Below are positions 22,610-34,269 of a stretch of DNA of 64,000 bases, in pieces. The stretch's first letter is position 1; every line of letters begins with the position of its first letter. The notes under the pieces are model-generated. The model did no database searches. It was not told where the DNA came from and worked only from the letters and a program-made list of their open reading frames with translations. Source of the stretch: Cryptomeria japonica (Eukaryota; Streptophyta; Pinopsida; Cupressales; Cupressaceae); the NCBI RefSeq assembly GCF_030272615.1, contig NC_081412.1, positions 545,918,202 through 545,982,201 of the forward strand. The letters run 5' to 3'. The position numbers and the translations under genes are program-made.

Positions 22610-23347
22610 TGTATACGATGAAAAATGATGATGAGAAACTATTGCAAAACCATAAAGACCCAACCATAATAAACCCTAGTCCCACAATAAAACATTCACC
22701 ATACACCAATAAAGATACCTAAAAATATGTAAATCATCAAATTAAGCAATAATACCATTCACATGTCAAGTAGGGTTTCAATCTCCATTGATCTTGTTTG
22801 ATATATTTGCTCTCAGATTTTGTATGTTCACGAGAGCTCAACAAAGAATAGATTGTGGTTGTGAAATCACTTGATTGCATAAAATACTGATTAGGTAGAT
22901 GCATTAGGTGTTAGAAAGAGAGAAAGAATCCTCTTATATATAAGATGCTTTAGAAAATTGAAGGATAAGATTAAGAGGTGAAAGAAAGAAATGGTCGGCT
23001 AGGATTAAAGGGTAGGTAGAAGAAATAATGAAGGGGGTAGGTAAAGGAAAATTAAGAGATAAATGACATGTGTCATAGAGGAAAAATCTAATGAATTAAT
23101 TAAATAAATAAAGTTTTTTTCATTGATAGAGGAAGTGGGACAAATTAAATAAATAAAATATTTAATTTAGGAAAAAGATTATTTAAATAAATAAAAATAT
23201 TTATTTAAATGAGAAAAGGGCTAGAAGAGGCTAAATGAATGAATTAAATAAATAAGAATTTATTTAATTAATAGAAGACTTAGGATAAAATAATTAAATA
23301 AATAAAAATCCTTATTTAATTAATCAAGACAATTTTAGGTGTCTACA
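22610..23347 (-). repeat. 5' LTR of element A'
   Basis: 738 bp. On the minus strand it begins TGTAGACACCTAAAATTG and ends CATCGTATACA, with TG/CA termini. The part at 23090-23320 is made of repeated AATTAAATAAATAA words. No second copy is seen in the window. The host sequence at its right is LINE ORF1. Confidence 0.75.
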
Positions 23348-24419
23348 ATTACCATTAACAAAGTTACCTTACAAAAGACTCATCTTATCTTTTCTAGACT
23401 TTGTGTCAATGTGGAAATGAACAAGCCTAGAATCCTGAATGTGTTTCTCTTAATTCCAAGTTTCAGAAAAGAATCCAACCCATTTTTTATGAGAAATCAA
23501 GGCTCTTATGCCAAAATTGTCTTAGATTTGGTCATCTTATTAATAAATGCTCATCCTTCCTCCTCAAAATCCCCATAAAAAGGGTAAAGAATTACATGGG
23601 GGCACAAGTCGACATATTTTGCATGGGTGAAATTTATGCCATGTGGTAAATCCTCCTCCTCTTTCTAGGGATGATGTCTCCTAGACTATGATTGGTGCTT
23701 CTTAGGCCTTGGATGAGAAATATGGCCTTGAAGAGAGAGAAAACATTATATTTGAGCTACAAAAGTAGAATTTTGAGATAACCCATTCCAACATGGTGAC
23801 CAAAATAGAAGGAGAAAGAAAGGAGACTCAAGATTCAAGGATGGAATAAAAGTCCAGTATTGCTAAATATGTCTCCTAGGAGACCAATGAACTCTTCTCC
23901 CATATTTGGTTGGAGGTTAACCCTTTGAACATAACCCAAGATAAGAAAATCCTAGAGTTTAAGGAGAAAGATCAACTTGGTGGGGACAACCTCTTCCCTC
24001 CATTGTTCGAGTAAATTTGTTATCTAGTCTTAGAGTGAGGACAACAAATAACCTAAGATAATAGATAGTCCATTTGATATGATGGATAATTCTCTAGACA
24101 CAATTTTGAAGAATAAGCAAAGAGATGTCCAGACTAATAAGAAAGATATAAATACAATTCAAGTGCTACTAGAAATGAAAAACTCTTCATAATCCCCCAC
24201 CCTCTCCACTCAGAATAATAACTATACCATGGTTAATAGTAGAAGAAAAAGAAGAGTGTGCAACCAAAAAGTGGTTATAGGATCAATACTAAAACAATGA
24301 AGACCTTCTAATATGGAGACAAGATAAAGAGAAACAACAAAATAAATAGCAATGGGAAAATGAGGCAACCTTGTTAATGTGTTACGAGTGAAGAAAACTA
24401 GGAAATGAAGATAATCTCT
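23348..24419 (+). pseudogene. LINE ORF1 (nucleic-acid-binding protein), partial
   Basis: The first frame shows LQKTHLIFSRLCVNVEMNKP, the end of the DUF4283-type domain found in plant LINE ORF1 and related proteins. About 40 codons later a frame gives a CCHC box, CQNCLRFGHLINKC, near 23500-23541. The rest (to about 24350) is Lys/Glu/Ser-rich with many stops and no domain. ORF1 would bind element RNA. The N-terminal half is lost at the A' junction. Confidence 0.65.
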
Positions 24420-25120
24420 TAGAACATCAAAGGGTTAAATAGACCTCATGAACAAATTTTTTTAAGAGGCATGATTATTGTCAATAAATTATACATTTTG
24501 ATGATTTGGGAATCTAAGATGTTAGATCTAGTTTCTACTCAAATTGTCGAGAAACTATGACCTAATGCTAAGTATTGTAGTAGATCTGTTGATGGTGCTT
24601 CTAGAGGGATAATTACTATGTATAATTCTCTCTCTATTAGAGGGAATTTGATCAACCAATGCAAAAGAGCCTTACAAAACTTTCTTTACTATGGTATCTT
24701 CAAATGACCATTAGAATCTCACTAATGTGTATATTCCAAATACAAGAGATATTAAGAAGGCATTATGGGATAAATTAACCTCCTTGATGAAATTAAAATT
24801 GGATTATCCTTGGATAATGGGTAGAGATTTTAATACCCCCTTTTTCCTTTTGAAAAGATGGGCGATTTAGAGGACTACTCTGATAGTATGTTGGATTTAG
24901 TAGATTTTTTAAAGTAATACTGGTTAGATGGATGTGGACCTTAAGGACACCCTTTCTACTTGGTCAAATAGGAGATTAGGGGTTGATCTCATCCAAGTCA
25001 AGTTGGAAAAATTTATCATATCTAATAGGTGGATCATCCTCCCATACCTTACCCTTAATTCTCTTCCAAGGATAGGGTCAGATTGTAATCCACTTTTGTT
25101 GTACTAGGAAATCACCCCCA
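24420..25120 (+). pseudogene. LINE ORF2 endonuclease domain
   Basis: Frames starting near 24430 give a LNRPHEQIFLR start that resembles the usual RGLN-P opening of plant LINE endonucleases. At 24725-24840 the frame reads NVYIPNTRDIKKALWDKL, then YPWIMGRDFNTPF, the conserved Asn-Val-Tyr-Pro and Gly-Asp-Phe-Asn blocks of exonuclease-endonuclease-phosphatase enzymes. Later ST-W-NRR appears near 24960. The enzyme nicks target DNA to prime reverse transcription. It is broken by several stops and frameshifts. Confidence 0.75.
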
Positions 25121-27060
25121 AATGTGGATCATTTTTGTTTAGGTTTGAAATCTTGTGGTCCTTATATTCATATTTTAGAGATTTAATGGAGGTTTGGTGA
25201 GATTCTATTAATGGAACACCTATGTTTAGAGTTGCTTTTAAGCTAAACAAAATCATAAATAAGGTCAAGGGATGGAATCATTACACATTTGGGAAAAAAT
25301 TGCTAAAAAGGCCCATATTTTAGAAGAGATATAGGAGATCCAGGATATTATGGAAATAGGGAATACAAAGTTAGAGTTTTTAAAAAAAGAGAGACAATTA
25401 AGAGAATAATGACACTATCTCCTTAATAAAGAGGAAATCCATTGGAAATATAAATCAAGTGTCCAATGGCTTCAATAAGGTGATAGGAATGCCCATTTTT
25501 TTCATTAGTCCACCATAAACATAGAAAAAGGAATACTACATTAGGAAAATTATTGATGTTAATGGGAATATTTGGGAGGAGGAAGAATAGATTATTCAAG
25601 TGATTGTTTCCTTCTTTCAAGATACTTATAGGGATCTAAATGACGTCTTTATTAGAAGGATGATTTATTTGAAGTTATCCCTAGTATACTAACTAATCAA
25701 GATAACTACATCCTTACTAAATTTGTCTTTGAAGTTGAGGTCAAGACTACTAATTTCTCCTTCAATGCCTTCAATCCCCCTTACTCGGATGGGTTTCCCC
25801 CAACCTTCTTTCAAGAGTATAGGGATATTATTAAACGTGATGTGGTGGCTATTATGAAGGACTTCTTTAGAACTAGTAACAAACAAATCAATACCACTTT
25901 CATTGCTTTAATTCCTAAGAAAAGCATATGGAAAGTTTCCTAGACTTTAGGCTTATCAGCCCATGCAACACCTTTTATAAGATTCTATCCAAACTTTTAG
26001 TTAATCAATCAAAGCCTATCTTAGCATGCTTCATATCCATAAATCAAAGAGGATTTTTTTAAGGGAGGAAAATTCTTAACGCTATCCTAACAACTCACGA
26101 GGTTTTCCATTATATGAAGAATAAAAAAAATGGGATGATATTCAAGTTAGAATATATCTAAGGCTTATGCTCAGATCTTTTGAAATTTCATGTTTATTAC
26201 TCTCCAAAAGTTTGGTTTTCAAGACAAAGCCATCCAAGTCATTAAGGAATTTGTTACTATAGTGAGGTTTTCTATCCTGGTCAATGAATCAAGAGGTTTT
26301 TTTGGTTTTTTTCATAGTGAAAGAGGTCTTTGCTAAGGAGACCCCCTATCCCATTATTTGTTCATCATTTGTGGCCGAAGTGTTGGGAAGGAATATTGCT
26401 AGACTCATAGCCCAGAAAGCACTTTAAAGTTCTCCATCCTACTTCTTCCCTTCCACCATCATCCCATCAACAATTTGTAGAAGACACCATCTTGTTTTTC
26501 TTCTCCTCAGTTCATGAAGCTAAATAGTGGAAGATGATTCTTGACAAGTATACTCAAATATCAGGGAAACCTATTAATTACAACAAAAGTGTGTTATATT
26601 TCTTCACGGGGGCTTCACTTAGTGAACCTAAGTTATATCACATGCGTTAAAGGCATACTAAAGAATCCCCCTATTTTCAAAAAATATTTCCCTAAATTCC
26701 TTTTCTGTCACCCCCTCCCAATACACAACTTGAATTAAATGCCCCCATATTTTCACCAGATGTTGTATTTTTTCATAGCTTGAATTAAAAATACCTCTAG
26801 TTTCACCGATAGGAAATATATTGTATCCTCATTTTTGGGATATTAAATCCCACAATATGAATGCATGTGATATGATATTGCATAGCCAGTGAAACCCCTG
26901 TGTATTTCTTCAAAATTAAGGAATGGCTCCAGGAGAAAATTAAAAAATTTATAAATGTCAGAAGGATACTCTCCCTATGACTTATCTTGGGTTACCTCTA
27001 ACCACTAAAAAGTTACCCTATAACTATTGGTTTAGTATAGTGGACAAGACACAAAAAAAA
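25121..27060 (+). pseudogene. LINE ORF2 reverse transcriptase domain
   Basis: Recognisable blocks in order: NPPYSDGFPPTFFQEY (from about 25775), TFIALIPKK (about 25896-25922), RGFFGFFHSERGL followed by GDPLSHYLFII (about 26290-26375), and QFVEDT at 26471-26488, which stands where the catalytic FADD box should be. PINYNKSVLYFF follows. The replacement of Ala-Asp by Val-Glu at the active site, plus many stops, shows the domain is dead. Spacing between blocks is normal for a plant LINE. Confidence 0.8.
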
Positions 27061-28929
27061 CTTGCAAGTTGCAAAGGTAAGATGCTAACTCAAGATGAGA
27101 AATACCAATTACAGAAAGTTGCTCTCTAAACTATACCTATTAATTGTCTATGCCTTTTCAAAATCCCAATCTTTGTGGTGGACAAGGTGGAGTAGATATA
27201 GAAGAAGTTTCTTTGTACCGAGGTCAAGGAGAAAAGAGAATGACTTTGGTAAATTAGGATATAGTATGAAAACCTAAATCCTTGGGTAGCACTGGTCTAA
27301 GGAAACTTCAACCCTTCAAAAAAGCTCTTATTGCCAAGATTGGATGGAATATGATCTCCTATGATAATGATTGGGCCATTATTTCTAATGATAAACATCT
27401 TAAGGAAGAAGAATTCCTATTCTCCTCCCCTCTTAAGGGTCAATTATCTAGAGCAATATTCTAAATTCCAGAAAAAATCCTAAGATGAGCATTAGATGGC
27501 GGGTTGGTAATGGGCTCAAAATCAACTTTTGGGAGGATACTTGGGTTGGCAAGGAAGACCTCAACTCCAACCCCTTATTTAGGGACTTTGATGAACCTCT
27601 CTCTTAACATATTGAGGTTAAAATTTTTTACTATGTTGATTGGACTGAAAGACAACCTAAGTGAAAGTCTCTCCCACTCCAAGAGGAGAAATTAGAGATC
27701 AATTTATTGATGCTAATGGAGATTGCTAGTTGTTTAATCTTTAGAGAAATTAAGAGGTTATATGGTGCATAATTCCTAAGGATAAATTCTCGGTTTCCTC
27801 TGCCTACTCATTGGTTGAACACTATCTCTAAAAAGGAGTTTAGATGGAGCTTGGTCTGGTATAGAAATACTACACTTAAAATTTCTCATTTCTAATGGAC
27901 AACTAATCATAACACAATCCTGACCATGTAAAATCTGATCAAGAGAGTGTTCTAGCTTGTTAACAAGTGCATTTTATACTACAAAGAGGAAGAATCACTG
28001 GACAATATTTTAATATATTGCGAATTCATCAAGGAAAATTGGGATGAGGTGTTGCCTTCTCTGCATGTTTGATGCAAGGATTTCACGAGGTCATAAAATT
28101 TGACTTGGTTGTCTGATTGGGCTGAAATTTTATGAGGCAGTGTATCGTGCAGATTTTTTTGGATTGCCGACCGATGAACCTCAACTTGATCAACTTTTTA
28201 GGGCCTCATTCCTTCATTTGGGGCTTCAAAAAGAGCCTTTTCTATTTTTTTGAGGTTTTCGAAAGTTGATTTTTTATTTATTTTTGATCTTGTGATCTTT
28301 GTTAGGTTAGAAAGTTTGTAATTTGTGTGGAAATAATATTTTTTAGATATTTAGAATATTTCATGAATTTTGGGATAGATTACATAATTCCAAAAATGGC
28401 AAATTTCGGATTTTGTAAAAGTCTATCCAAAATTATATTTTTTGGATTGTTGTTAAAATAGGCCTTTTCTTCATTATAATGGTAGAATAGAAGGAGTAGA
28501 AGGAAAGGACAATTAATGGTATCTATTGTTGTCTTTGAATTCATCATTTTATAATTAATGGTGAATGTTTTATGATTTAGTTTGGTTACATCAATGTGAA
28601 TATGGTCTTTGCTCATATCATTAGGAATTTTATTCAAGTTTGGAGAGATAACACTCCCAATAGATATCTAGAGGTAAAAAATATTTGGACCCAAATACCT
28701 CTCTTTTTGGTTTCGTGAATCATGAAGGAGAGAAATAAAAAAATTTACAAACATGATACTAAGAATAGTAAGGAGATTTTCCAAATTCTCAAGCATGCTA
28801 TCAGGGAAAACATTAACCATATGAAACACTAATATGTTATTCAATAGGCTAGACCCTTCTTGAGTTATATGTTGGAAGATGGTGGGAGGTCACATATAGC
28901 ATAGATAATATTAAAGTCAACAAATTTGT
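27061..28929 (+). pseudogene. LINE ORF2 C-terminal region with zf-RVT-like segment
   Basis: WRVGNGLKINFWEDTWVG, split over 27490-27550, is the conserved start of the region before the zf-RVT zinc-binding domain in plant LINEs. A later frame at about 27800-28060 resembles zf-RVT but lacks a clean Cys-His set. 28080-28900 has broken frames without domains. 28637-28380 on the minus strand is an accidental open frame. Confidence 0.55.
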
Positions 28930-29470
28930 TTGAGAAAGCATTTAAGATGGAGAAAACTTGGGAAAGAATGGGTTAAATTAAATTTTGATGGATGTAGTAA
29001 GAGGAACCTTGGAGTAGCTATTGATTATGAAATAATTAAAGATGCCAAGGATAGGATGATAGAAGGATATGTGAAATATGTGGGGACAAAATCTAACAAT
29101 GAAGGAAAACTTAAAACCCTTTGGTGGGGACTCAAGAATTATTCATCATGGGTTTAATAATGTTTTAATTGAAGGATATTCAAAATTAGTGATTGACCTC
29201 ATCAATTATAAAAGTGTCTCCATCTTGGAGGATAAAAAACTATATTGAAGATGGTAAACACCTTCTAAATTAGATACCTAATTGGGAGGCCCTATACATA
29301 ATTTTAGAGAGGGTAAGGGGGTTGTGGATGCTTTAACTAATGTGGGGTTGGAATTAAAATATTCCAAATATTGGATTAATGAGGCTAGCATCCCTTGTCA
29401 TATCAAAGATATCTTTCTCAACGATAGACAAGATGGGCTTGTTAGTTATGTAGAAAAATTGAATATTTAA
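28930..29470 (+). pseudogene. LINE ORF2 RNase H domain (plant RVT_3 type)
   Basis: The frame 28930-29157 reads KLGKEWVKLNFDGCSKRNLG, then TKSNNEGKLKTLWWGLKNY. The Asn-Phe-Asp-Gly start and the Asn-Asn-Glu block are the first catalytic regions of the RNase H found at the end of many plant LINE ORF2 proteins. The second Ala-Glu is changed to Glu-Gly. After a stop at 29155 a shifted frame resumes with IEGYSKLVIDL and ends near 29470. It would remove RNA from the first-strand hybrid. Confidence 0.75.
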
Positions 29471-29560
29471 TTTGTTAATCCTTGTGATTTCTGATTGTAA
29501 TTTCATGAACTCAACCAAGTTGAGGTGTAATACAAAGCACATGATAACCTAGAGAAGTGG

Positions 29561-30039
29561 TCATTGTTATGATAGTTATAAGTGGGGGTGTGATAATCAG
29601 GGTTGGTAGGACACCATTAGGCATATGTATGATAACAACTTGAAAAGTACCTTGCTTAATGATTAGTCAAAAAGGAAAGGGAATGTAAGAGATATGAAAG
29701 GTTCATAATTAGTCATGAATTACTACTCTCACATGGAAATAAGGAAGTATTTTTTTGGTGGCTTGCCTATTAAATACTAATTGATTTTATGAAAGATCTA
29801 CCAAAATCAATTTGTTTTTCTCTTTATATTTGGATCTGTAAAGCTTCATGTGTTCTATTATTTGGGATGAGAAATTTAAAGTCAATGGGGCCCCAATGTC
29901 TACATGTAGAACCCAATTCATATGGCTCCCTACAAAAGAATACCCAAGAGTGGGACATCTTTGAAAGGGGAAGAATCACTTCAATTTGTAGAATTATAAA
30001 AGGAATTGACAAAGACATCTCATCTCATTTTATGAATAG
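29561..30039. other. intergenic stretch without recognised content
   Basis: AT-rich. It may be the LINE 3' tail or the element into which H inserted. A broken plus-strand frame at 29789-30088 overlaps the open frame below. Confidence 0.3.
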
Positions 30040-30276
30040 ATGGAAAAATTGGAGAGTTGTAATAGGTGGTGCAAAATGGAGGTTTTAGAACAGTTAATTG
30101 CTCAAGTGACTAGACTGAAGTGTGATGGTGAAAATGTCCCTAGACTAAGCCAACATCAGGCTTATGAGTACATTTCAATGTTTGTAGAGGATAATGAGAG
30201 ATTCAAGAGGTATAACAATGGATTTAGCATAGAAGATCTTCCACCACCATGGGGTGAGCATGGGTACCATTTTTAA
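30040..30276 (+). CDS. unrecognised 78-codon open frame
   Basis: Starts Met-Glu-Lys-Leu-Glu and ends in GEHGYHF at a TAA. It has an amphipathic segment (MEVLEQLIAQVTRLKC), then a charged region and SIEDLPPPWG. The whole frame is free of stops, unlike the surrounding LINE remnants, and codon use looks protein-like. I recognise no family. No promoter or introns can be shown. It might be the last exon-like part of an unknown transposon protein, continuing the 29789-30088 frame with a shift. The H element inserted 90 bp downstream. Confidence 0.3.
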   Translation: MEKLESCNRWCKMEVLEQLIAQVTRLKCDGENVPRLSQHQAYEYISMFVEDNERFKRYNNGFSIEDLPPPWGEHGYHF

Positions 30277-30365
30277 GTCCTTAATCACTTAAGCCATTAG
30301 AAACTTGTTAGTTATCCACTCTTTTTATTTTCATCTATGGACAAGTATACTTCTAAAGGGGTTTA

Positions 30366-31591
30366 TGTTAGACAGTTCAAATAATCGGAAGACAACTAAG
30401 AGAGGGGGGGTCAATCAGTTGTCACAGATTACCAGAACATTAAGCGATTAAAAATTTAATACCAAAACCCAAAATATTAATACCGGAATGCTTAAACCAA
30501 ATACCAAAATAACAGTTAAACCAATTAATTATAAAAAATAATCACAGAATAAATACCATCCACATGACACCAATATTTATAGATGGAAAACCCGGTAAAG
30601 GGAAAAACCACAGTGAGAAGCCTACCCACAGTCAGATAGTACTTCTGCAGTAAGTATGTGAATTACAATTGAGGGGCATGCACTTGCAGAAAGGCCAACA
30701 ACTTATAGCACACTGCTCATCACAAAAGGAGTCTCATTGACTACATAGAAGTCCAGACTACAATCTGGAGAAGTGTTTGAACTGCAAAGATATCATCTCC
30801 TATGCCTGAGTAGAGTTCCAGTTAAGCTCAATAACAAAGGACTAAATCCTCTTACACAAACCCAATTTAATCTCCAATGATCGACCAAATCCTCTGCCTG
30901 AATGATATTACATTATTCACACATTACATATCCATATCCTATTTCTATATCCCTTACCATGATCTACAATGAGATCTTACATCATATATATACAAACCCT
31001 CAACCATAAACAATGAGGTCGAGCACCAGACAATAAACCAATTACATAATTACAAAATATGTCGGCCTTAGATCAAAAAAATAATATCCAACATATAAGA
31101 CATCTTGGAAACACATCGAGAGGTCTAATCCACACATTACATTAAGCTGGTCCATAACCTAGATCAACCGAGACCCAATATAGGTCCACATGCTAAAGCA
31201 ATGATCTCCATTCGCCAAGTCTCAAATATGTTCACCAACAACATCCTGAATCTCCATCAGAAGCTGCACCAACACTACTTATGCAATTCATCAAAGATCT
31301 TCATCAAAAGCTCTGCCAATGAAACCCTCATCGGAACTAGAAGCCAAGCTTCCAAGCAAACATGATAGCATCTGATCACCAAACCAAAACCAACTGACTG
31401 AATATGAACATGAGTATCATGAATAAGCCAATTCCATAACCAAACCATACCGGAGCCTATCGAATCATGCCGGATCCAAACCAACCAGAAACTACTCAAA
31501 CTACTGGGACCAAAAGGGTACCGGTAAAGCATCCAAACAACTAGTGTTGACATCAAAGCAACACATAATCAATTCATCCAAATGGCCAACA
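30366..31591 (-). repeat. 3' LTR of element H
   Basis: 1,226 bp from TGTTAGACAGTTC to AATGGCCAACA on the plus strand. It matches 60685-61957 in the same orientation and the two LTRs of D in the opposite orientation. Confidence 0.9.
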
Positions 31592-31919
31592 ATCTCCTCC
31601 TTTGGCATTGATGGCAACACTAGATGTGAAAAACATCTAAGTACCAAGAAATGCCAAACAAGTCTCCCCTAATGGAAGACAACCAACAATCTCCCACTCA
31701 AAGATATAGCAATGAAGTTCTGAAACAAAGACCAAACTCCCCATGTGAATGATATCTCTATAAAGCTCTGAATTTTACATATCTCTCTCTCTCTCCCTAA
31801 TGTATACAACTCCTTAATTTTTTCTTTTTCACATCAATATCTCCCCCCCTTTGACATAAATGCTAGAAATATGACAAAAACATCAAATCAGAAACATGAA
31901 CCACTGAATCACAAAGCTG
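31592..31919 (-). other. polypurine tract and 3' UTR of element H
   Basis: On the minus strand AAAGGAGGAGAT directly precedes the LTR start (31603-31592). The rest is non-coding 3' UTR, interrupted at 31920 by the target duplication of element D. Confidence 0.75.
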
Positions 31920-31924
31920 ACTAC

Positions 31925-33144
31925 TGTTGGTCATTTGGTGGAATTGATTAAATGTTGTATTGATTTTTTGTCATTGATGCCAAGACTAGTTGTTTGGATG
32001 CTTTACCGACACCCTTCTGGTCCTGGTAGGATGAGTGGTTTTTGGTTAACTTGGATCCGACATGATCCGGTAGGCTCCAGTATAGTCTGGTGATGGAATT
32101 AGCTTGTTCATGATACTTATACTCATATTTTGTCAGTTGGTTTTGGTCTGGTAATCGGTTGATATCCTGCTTTCTTAGAAGATTGGTTTTCTAGTTCCGA
32201 CGAGGGTTTCGTCGATGAAGCTTTTGGTTGAGATCTTTGATGAATTGCATAAGTTGTGTTGGTGCAGCTTTTGGTGGAGTTTTGGGATGCTGTTGGTGAT
32301 CTTGTTTGAGACTTGTCTGATGGAGATCATTGTTGTGGCGTGTGGACCTATACTTGGTTTCGGTTGATCTATGTTATGGATCGACTTTAATGTAACTCGT
32401 GGATACGACCTATTAATTTATTTCTGAGATGTCTTATGTGTTTATATTATTTGTTTGGTCTAAGGCCAACATGGTTTGTAATTATGTAATTGGTTTATTA
32501 TCTGGTGGTCGACTTGATTGTTTATGGTTGAGGGTTTGTGTATATAGATGTAAGATCTCATTGTAGATAATCATGGTTATTGTTAGAGGTCATGGTCAAG
32601 GAATGTAATCTGTGAATAATGTAATATCATTCAGGAAGAAGAGTTGGTTGATCATTGGAGATCAAATTGGGTTTATGTAAGAGGATTTAGTCCTCCGGTA
32701 TTGAGCTTAACTAGAACTATACTTAGGCATAGGAGATGCTATCTTTTGCAGTTCAACACTTCTCCGGATTGTATTTTGGATTTATATGTAGTCAGTGAGG
32801 CTTCTTTTGTGATGAGCAGTGTGCTCTAGGCTATTGGCTTTCTTGCAAGTGCATGCCCCTCAATTGTAATTCACATACTTACTGTAGAAGTATTATTTGA
32901 CTCTGGGTAGGCTTCCCACCGTAGTTTTTCCCTTTACCAGGTTTTCCACCTACAAATCTTGGTGTCATGTGGATGGTATTTATTCTGTGATTATTTTTTA
33001 TGCTTAATTGGTTTATCTGTTATTCCAGTATTAATGTTTTGGTTTCTGGTATTAAAGTTTAAATTGCCAATGGTTCTGGTGATCTGTGACAAGTGATTCA
33101 ACCCCCCCTCTTAGTTGTCTTCTGGTTATTTGAATTGTCTAACA
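31925..33144 (+). repeat. 5' LTR of element D
   Basis: 1,220 bp, TGTTGGTCATTTGG to TTGTCTAACA. It matches 55094-56314. Confidence 0.93.
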
Positions 33145-33146
33145 AT

Positions 33147-33158
33147 TGGTATCAGAGC
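33147..33158 (+). other. primer-binding site of element D
   Basis: TGGTATCAGAGC, complementary to the 3' end of initiator tRNA-Met, two bases after the LTR. This is the standard plant copia PBS. Confidence 0.9.
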
Positions 33159-33190
33159 TTTGGTCATCTTAACCACTTGAGGAAGATCCT

Positions 33191-33810
33191 ATGATGACTA
33201 ACAGTTCAAGTTCATCCAATTCTTATGGAGCTATCTTTCGAAGGGATATTTTGAGGCTTGATGGAACAAATCACACAATATAGAAGATTCAGATGGAGAC
33301 TCATCTGAGATGTCTTGGCAAGGAGATTTGGGAGATCACATAGAATGGTGTCACACCCTATAATCCGGGATCTAGAAATCCTACTCTGAAAAACCTGGAC
33401 AAGGATCTTGAGAATGATTGTAGAGCAAGAGAAGCACTCTTGTGTGCACTTTCTGATCAACAAATAATGGGATTAAATGACAAATCATCTGGAAAGGCTA
33501 TATGGGATAATTTGGAGACTCTTAATGAAGGTGGCCCTACATTGAAAATTGCTAAACTTGATGGTTATTGGGTGAGATATGAAAACCTAAAGATAGAAGA
33601 AGATGAAAGGATTGTTGCATTCATAGAAAGGGTAAATGAGATTGTTATGGGAATTCAATGCTGTGGTGGAACTCTGAGTGAAGATGAAATTGTTTCTAAA
33701 GTCCTGAGAGCCCTACCACTGAATTACAAAATGAAGGCTATTGCTATTAATGAGTTGAGAACAATGGCTAATACATCCATCAATAGAGATACTGTGGTTG
33801 GGAAACTATC
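33191..33810 (+). pseudogene. gag of element D, N-terminal part (UBN2 type)
   Basis: From ATG at 33191 the frame reads a Ser-rich start, then GAIFRRDILRLDGTN, with two stops before residue 60. It continues open from about 33360 through LCALSDQQIMGLNDKSSGKA, LDGYWVRYENLKIEEDERI and CGGTLSEDEIVSKVLRALP. This is the UBN2-type gag of plant copia elements, which forms the capsid. The frame is cut at 33810 by the insertion of E (target duplication CTATC/CTATT) and resumes at 51145. H carries the uninterrupted equivalent at 59967-60626. Confidence 0.88.
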
Positions 33811-34269
33811 TGTGAGATTTTGCTGAGATCTAGAGGCAATGGAAAGCATAAATAAGAAAGAATAAAATAGATGATAGGAATAAACTATATTCATTCAAAA
33901 TGCAAAACGTGATCAACTGGATCATCAAGATTGTTCAATGATTGCCCGTACAAACAATGTAGATGAGCTTGCCTATATAGACAAGTCTAGGGATATGTGA
34001 GCACACAAACATGACATGTGGCTCAATAAGAAACAAGGGCGGGTAGGAAATAGGTATGGGTAGGTAGGAGAAACAATAAAATATTCCACATGAGGTGGAT
34101 CACCCACCGAAGGTGGAGTGTAACAACAAGATCTTCTTCTACACACACCATCCCAATGTGGCACAAACACCCAAGTGTCTCATACCCAAACTACTATTAA
34201 ATGCATGTACCTAAGTAAACTTAAGTAAAGTGTAATAATATCCATGATAAATAACTATTTACACCAACA
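33811..34269 (-). repeat. 3' LTR of element E
   Basis: 459 bp, TGTGAGATTTTGC to ACACCAACA on the plus strand. It is the uninterrupted counterpart of the right LTR, so it also proves the position of F. Confidence 0.92.

Larger units (their letters stand above)
17148..23347 (-). mobile_element. Ty3/gypsy element A', 5' half only, minus strand
   Basis: A second copy of the family of element A. On the minus strand it has a 5' LTR (23347-22610), candidate PBS (22609-22591), leader (22590-20760), a gag with a large N-terminal deletion (20759-20608, then 18962-18045), protease (18044-17540) and the start of the linker (to 17148). RT, integrase and the 3' LTR are absent. A solo LTR of another family interrupts gag at 18963-20607. 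The right end abuts LINE sequence at 23348, so A' was probably inserted into the LINE. Confidence 0.8.
23348..29560 (+). mobile_element. degenerate LINE (non-LTR) retrotransposon
   Basis: Plus-strand remnants in canonical order: ORF1 with a CCHC box, endonuclease, reverse transcriptase, zf-RVT-like C-terminal region and a plant-type RNase H. The order matches plant L1-clade LINEs. The 5' end is cut at 23348 by the LTR of A'. The 3' end is not sharply visible: no poly-A run was found, and the coding signal ends at 29470. Stops occur every 30-80 codons throughout, so the copy is old. Confidence 0.8.

Noticed and set aside
29560-30365. A second LINE or SINE here
   Set aside because: No RT motif, A/B box or poly-A tail could be shown.
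33147-33158. TGGTATCAGAGC words as parts of tRNA genes
   Set aside because: They are primer-binding sites next to LTR ends. No tRNA cloverleaf is present around them.
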